From positions 1-6,908 of the forward strand of contig JANXXV010000244.1 in the NCBI GenBank assembly GCA_025350445.1: 6,908 nucleotides of DNA. The letters run 5' to 3'. How positions within the stretch are numbered: position 1 is the first letter of the stretch; each line of letters opens with the position of its first letter. Below are positions 5,571 to 6,908 of this stretch, in pieces. The notes below the pieces were generated by a model. It was not told the DNA's origin, searched no databases, and was given only the letters and a program-made list of their open reading frames with translations. The DNA is from Bryobacteraceae bacterium. GTDB taxonomy: Bacteria; Acidobacteriota; Terriglobia; Bryobacterales; Bryobacteraceae. Position numbers and translations under genes: made by a program.

Positions 5571-6013
5571 ACCCGCACGCGCTCAATGAGTCCGTTGGGC
5601 AGATTGAACAGCTTGCGCCAGCGCTTCTCGGCTCCCGACATCTCACCGGCATCGGATTCGTGATCCATCCCGGTGAGATGCAAGACGCCATGCAACATGA
5701 GAATTTGAATTTCCTGTGAGATGGAATGGCCGTATTCGGACGCTTGCACGGCGGCGCGCCCGCTCGAAATTGCGATCTCGCCCAAGTCTCCGTCCGGCGT
5801 CTCCGACGGGAACGAGAGCACGTCGGTGGGGTAATCGTTTTGCAGAAACCCGCGGTTCAGGCGCCGCAGTTCCCGGTCGTCCGTGATCATGCAGACGAAG
5901 CCGCGCCCGCTTGAAACCTGCTGCCGCAACTGTTCCGCGAAATCCTTCAGCTCCCGTCTCGGCAAGGCTGCCGGTGCACGGCGGAACAAAACAAGACTCT
6001 CCGAGGGGGACAT
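5567..6013 (-). CDS. ybeY: Endoribonuclease YbeY, 16S rRNA maturation
   Basis: A 148-residue member of the YbeY metalloprotein family, a single-strand-specific endoribonuclease needed for 16S rRNA 3'-end maturation and ribosome quality control. The zinc-binding signature HGVLHLTGMDH places the three metal-ligand histidines at 108, 112 and 118. The other family block, LRRLNRGFLQNDYPTDVLSF (49-68), contains the conserved Arg54 (in LNR) and the PTDVLSF segment. Length is typical. It starts at ATG 6013-6011, nine bases after the phoH stop; no clear Shine-Dalgarno sequence precedes it, so translation probably depends on coupling to phoH. It ends in a 4-base ATGA overlap with the CBS-domain gene. 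YbeY works with Era in known systems, which fits their shared operon. Confidence 0.96.
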   Translation of the reverse strand: MSPSESLVLFRRAPAALPRRELKDFAEQLRQQVSSGRGFVCMITDDRELRRLNRGFLQNDYPTDVLSFPSETPDGDLGEIAISSGRAAVQASEYGHSISQEIQILMLHGVLHLTGMDHESDAGEMSGAEKRWRKLFNLPNGLIERVRV

Positions 6014-6022
6014 GAAAGGGTT

Positions 6023-6908
6023 TCAGGCGCCGGGAAATTCCAGCGCATCACGAGCCGCCAGAGGAATTACCGCCGCTTCGCCCGCTGGCTCCGGCTTCGG
6101 CTCCGAGCCCAACTTCAAGGCAAACTGGCGTCCCGCTCCAATCTGTTTGTTGTAGCGTTCGTAGGCGTTCACAATCTTCCGCACCAGGCTGTGCCGCACA
6201 ACGTCCACTTCCTCGAACTGCACAAAGCTGATTCCTTCCACTCCACGCAGAACTTCCGAGGCATTCAGCAAGCCGCATGTTCTACCCGGAGGCAGATCCA
6301 CCTGCGTCAAATCCCCGGTCACCACCATCTTCGAGTTGAATCCCTGCCTGGTGAGAATCATCTTCATCTGCTCGGCGGTGCTGTTCTGCGCTTCGTCCAT
6401 AATGATGAAGCAATCGTTGAGCGTGCGTCCGCGCATAAACGCGATTGGCGCCACTTCAATCACGGATCGCTCCAGCAGCTTCTCCACCTTTTCGGTTTCG
6501 ATCATCTCAAACAGCGCATCATAGAGCGGCCGCAGATAGGGATCGATCTTTTCCTGCAGGGTGCCCGGAAGAAAGCCCAACTTTTCGCCAGCCTCGACTG
6601 CCGGACGTGTCAGCACAATGCGGCTTACCTTCTTGTTCAGTAACGCGGAAACCGCCATTGCCACCGCAAGATAAGTCTTGCCGGTTCCGGCTGGTCCAAT
6701 GCCGAAGGTAAGATCGTGACGTTCAATCGCATCGATGTACCGCCGCTGATTGATCGTCTTCGGCGCCAGCGTCTTCTTGCCGAAAGCCCGCTGACGGCCG
6801 CTGACCACCAGATTGCGAAGCGTCACCGACGGATCGGTCACCACCACCCGTAAGTAACTGTTCAGGTCGCCATTGCTGAACACGTGTCCCTCGCGGATCA
6901 GCGACGCG
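6023..6908 (-). CDS. PhoH-like ATPase (YbeZ type), 5' end outside the window
   Basis: A PhoH-family P-loop ATPase that commonly precedes ybeY and interacts with YbeY in RNA metabolism. The frame is open to the window edge; the first full codon is 6907-6905 and the reading begins ASLIREGHVFSNGDL. Numbering from there, Walker A is GPAGTGKT (71-78, at 6697-6674), Walker B is IIMDEAQN (168-175) and the sensor-like TGDLTQVDLP is at 197-206. RHSLVRKIVNAYERY lies near the end. A C-terminal tail of about 30 residues rich in Pro, Glu and Ala follows. A GTG at 6883 is internal, not the start, because family members have an N-terminal segment of several dozen residues ahead of this region, and the part visible beyond 6883 continues it. 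The stop at 6025-6023 lies nine bases before ybeY. The operon promoter must lie beyond the right edge. Confidence 0.95.
   Translation of the reverse strand, partial: ASLIREGHVFSNGDLNSYLRVVVTDPSVTLRNLVVSGRQRAFGKKTLAPKTINQRRYIDAIERHDLTFGIGPAGTGKTYLAVAMAVSALLNKKVSRIVLTRPAVEAGEKLGFLPGTLQEKIDPYLRPLYDALFEMIETEKVEKLLERSVIEVAPIAFMRGRTLNDCFIIMDEAQNSTAEQMKMILTRQGFNSKMVVTGDLTQVDLPPGRTCGLLNASEVLRGVEGISFVQFEEVDVVRHSLVRKIVNAYERYNKQIGAGRQFALKLGSEPKPEPAGEAAVIPLAARDALEFPGA

Noticed and set aside
4284..5663. A 459-codon open frame on the plus strand across the CBS-domain gene
   Set aside because: It is antisense to corC-like and the ends of era and ybeY, all of which show clear family motifs; its product is rich in His, Arg and Gln with no recognisable domain. 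It is a by-product of GC-rich codon use.

Overview
The window looks like chromosomal DNA of a moderately GC-rich, Gram-negative-type bacterium. An acidobacterium of the Solibacter/Bryobacter kind is my best guess. The reasons are a lipoprotein signal, a PEP-CTERM (exosortase) sorting tail, an acidobacterial-looking divergent CNNM/CBS protein, and palindromic or decameric extragenic repeats. This assignment rests on recalled sequence style and has not been searched.

The right half (about 3074-6908, minus strand) is a compact housekeeping operon. Its order of transcription is phoH-like (ybeZ, cut by the window edge), ybeY, a CorC/YbeX-type CBS-domain membrane protein, era, and a small secreted BON-domain protein. 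Gaps are +9 nt, a 4-nt ATGA overlap, a 1-nt TAATG overlap and a 4-nt GTGA overlap, so translation is probably coupled throughout. The first three genes keep the well-known ybeZ-ybeY-ybeX order. YbeY and Era both act on 16S rRNA maturation and 30S assembly, and PhoH/YbeZ is their usual partner, so the operon reads as a ribosome-maturation module with a membrane and an envelope protein attached. The Era protein has two unusual motif changes: Ser for Asn in the P-loop, and GAKA in place of GxxG in the KH loop.

The left half (1-3073) is looser and accessory-like. A plus-strand gene for a sugar-binding ABC-transporter lipoprotein (410-1435) is split by one in-frame TAA at 611-613. No ABC ATPase or permease is present in the window. 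A plus-strand gene for a secreted PEP-CTERM protein follows (1560-2270). About 800 bases of convergent intergenic DNA (2271-3073) separate it from the operon. This stretch holds two back-to-back perfect hairpins with the same AGG loop and an open reading frame remnant (about 2643-3032) with protein-like composition. The first 409 bases hold a short palindrome, a 10-bp-period repeat, an inverted repeat that might be an operator, and a ribosome-binding site facing left.

I found no RNA genes, CRISPR arrays, insertion sequences or recognisable new multi-gene system. The items most worth following up are the interrupted lipoprotein gene, the Era motif changes and the paired hairpins.
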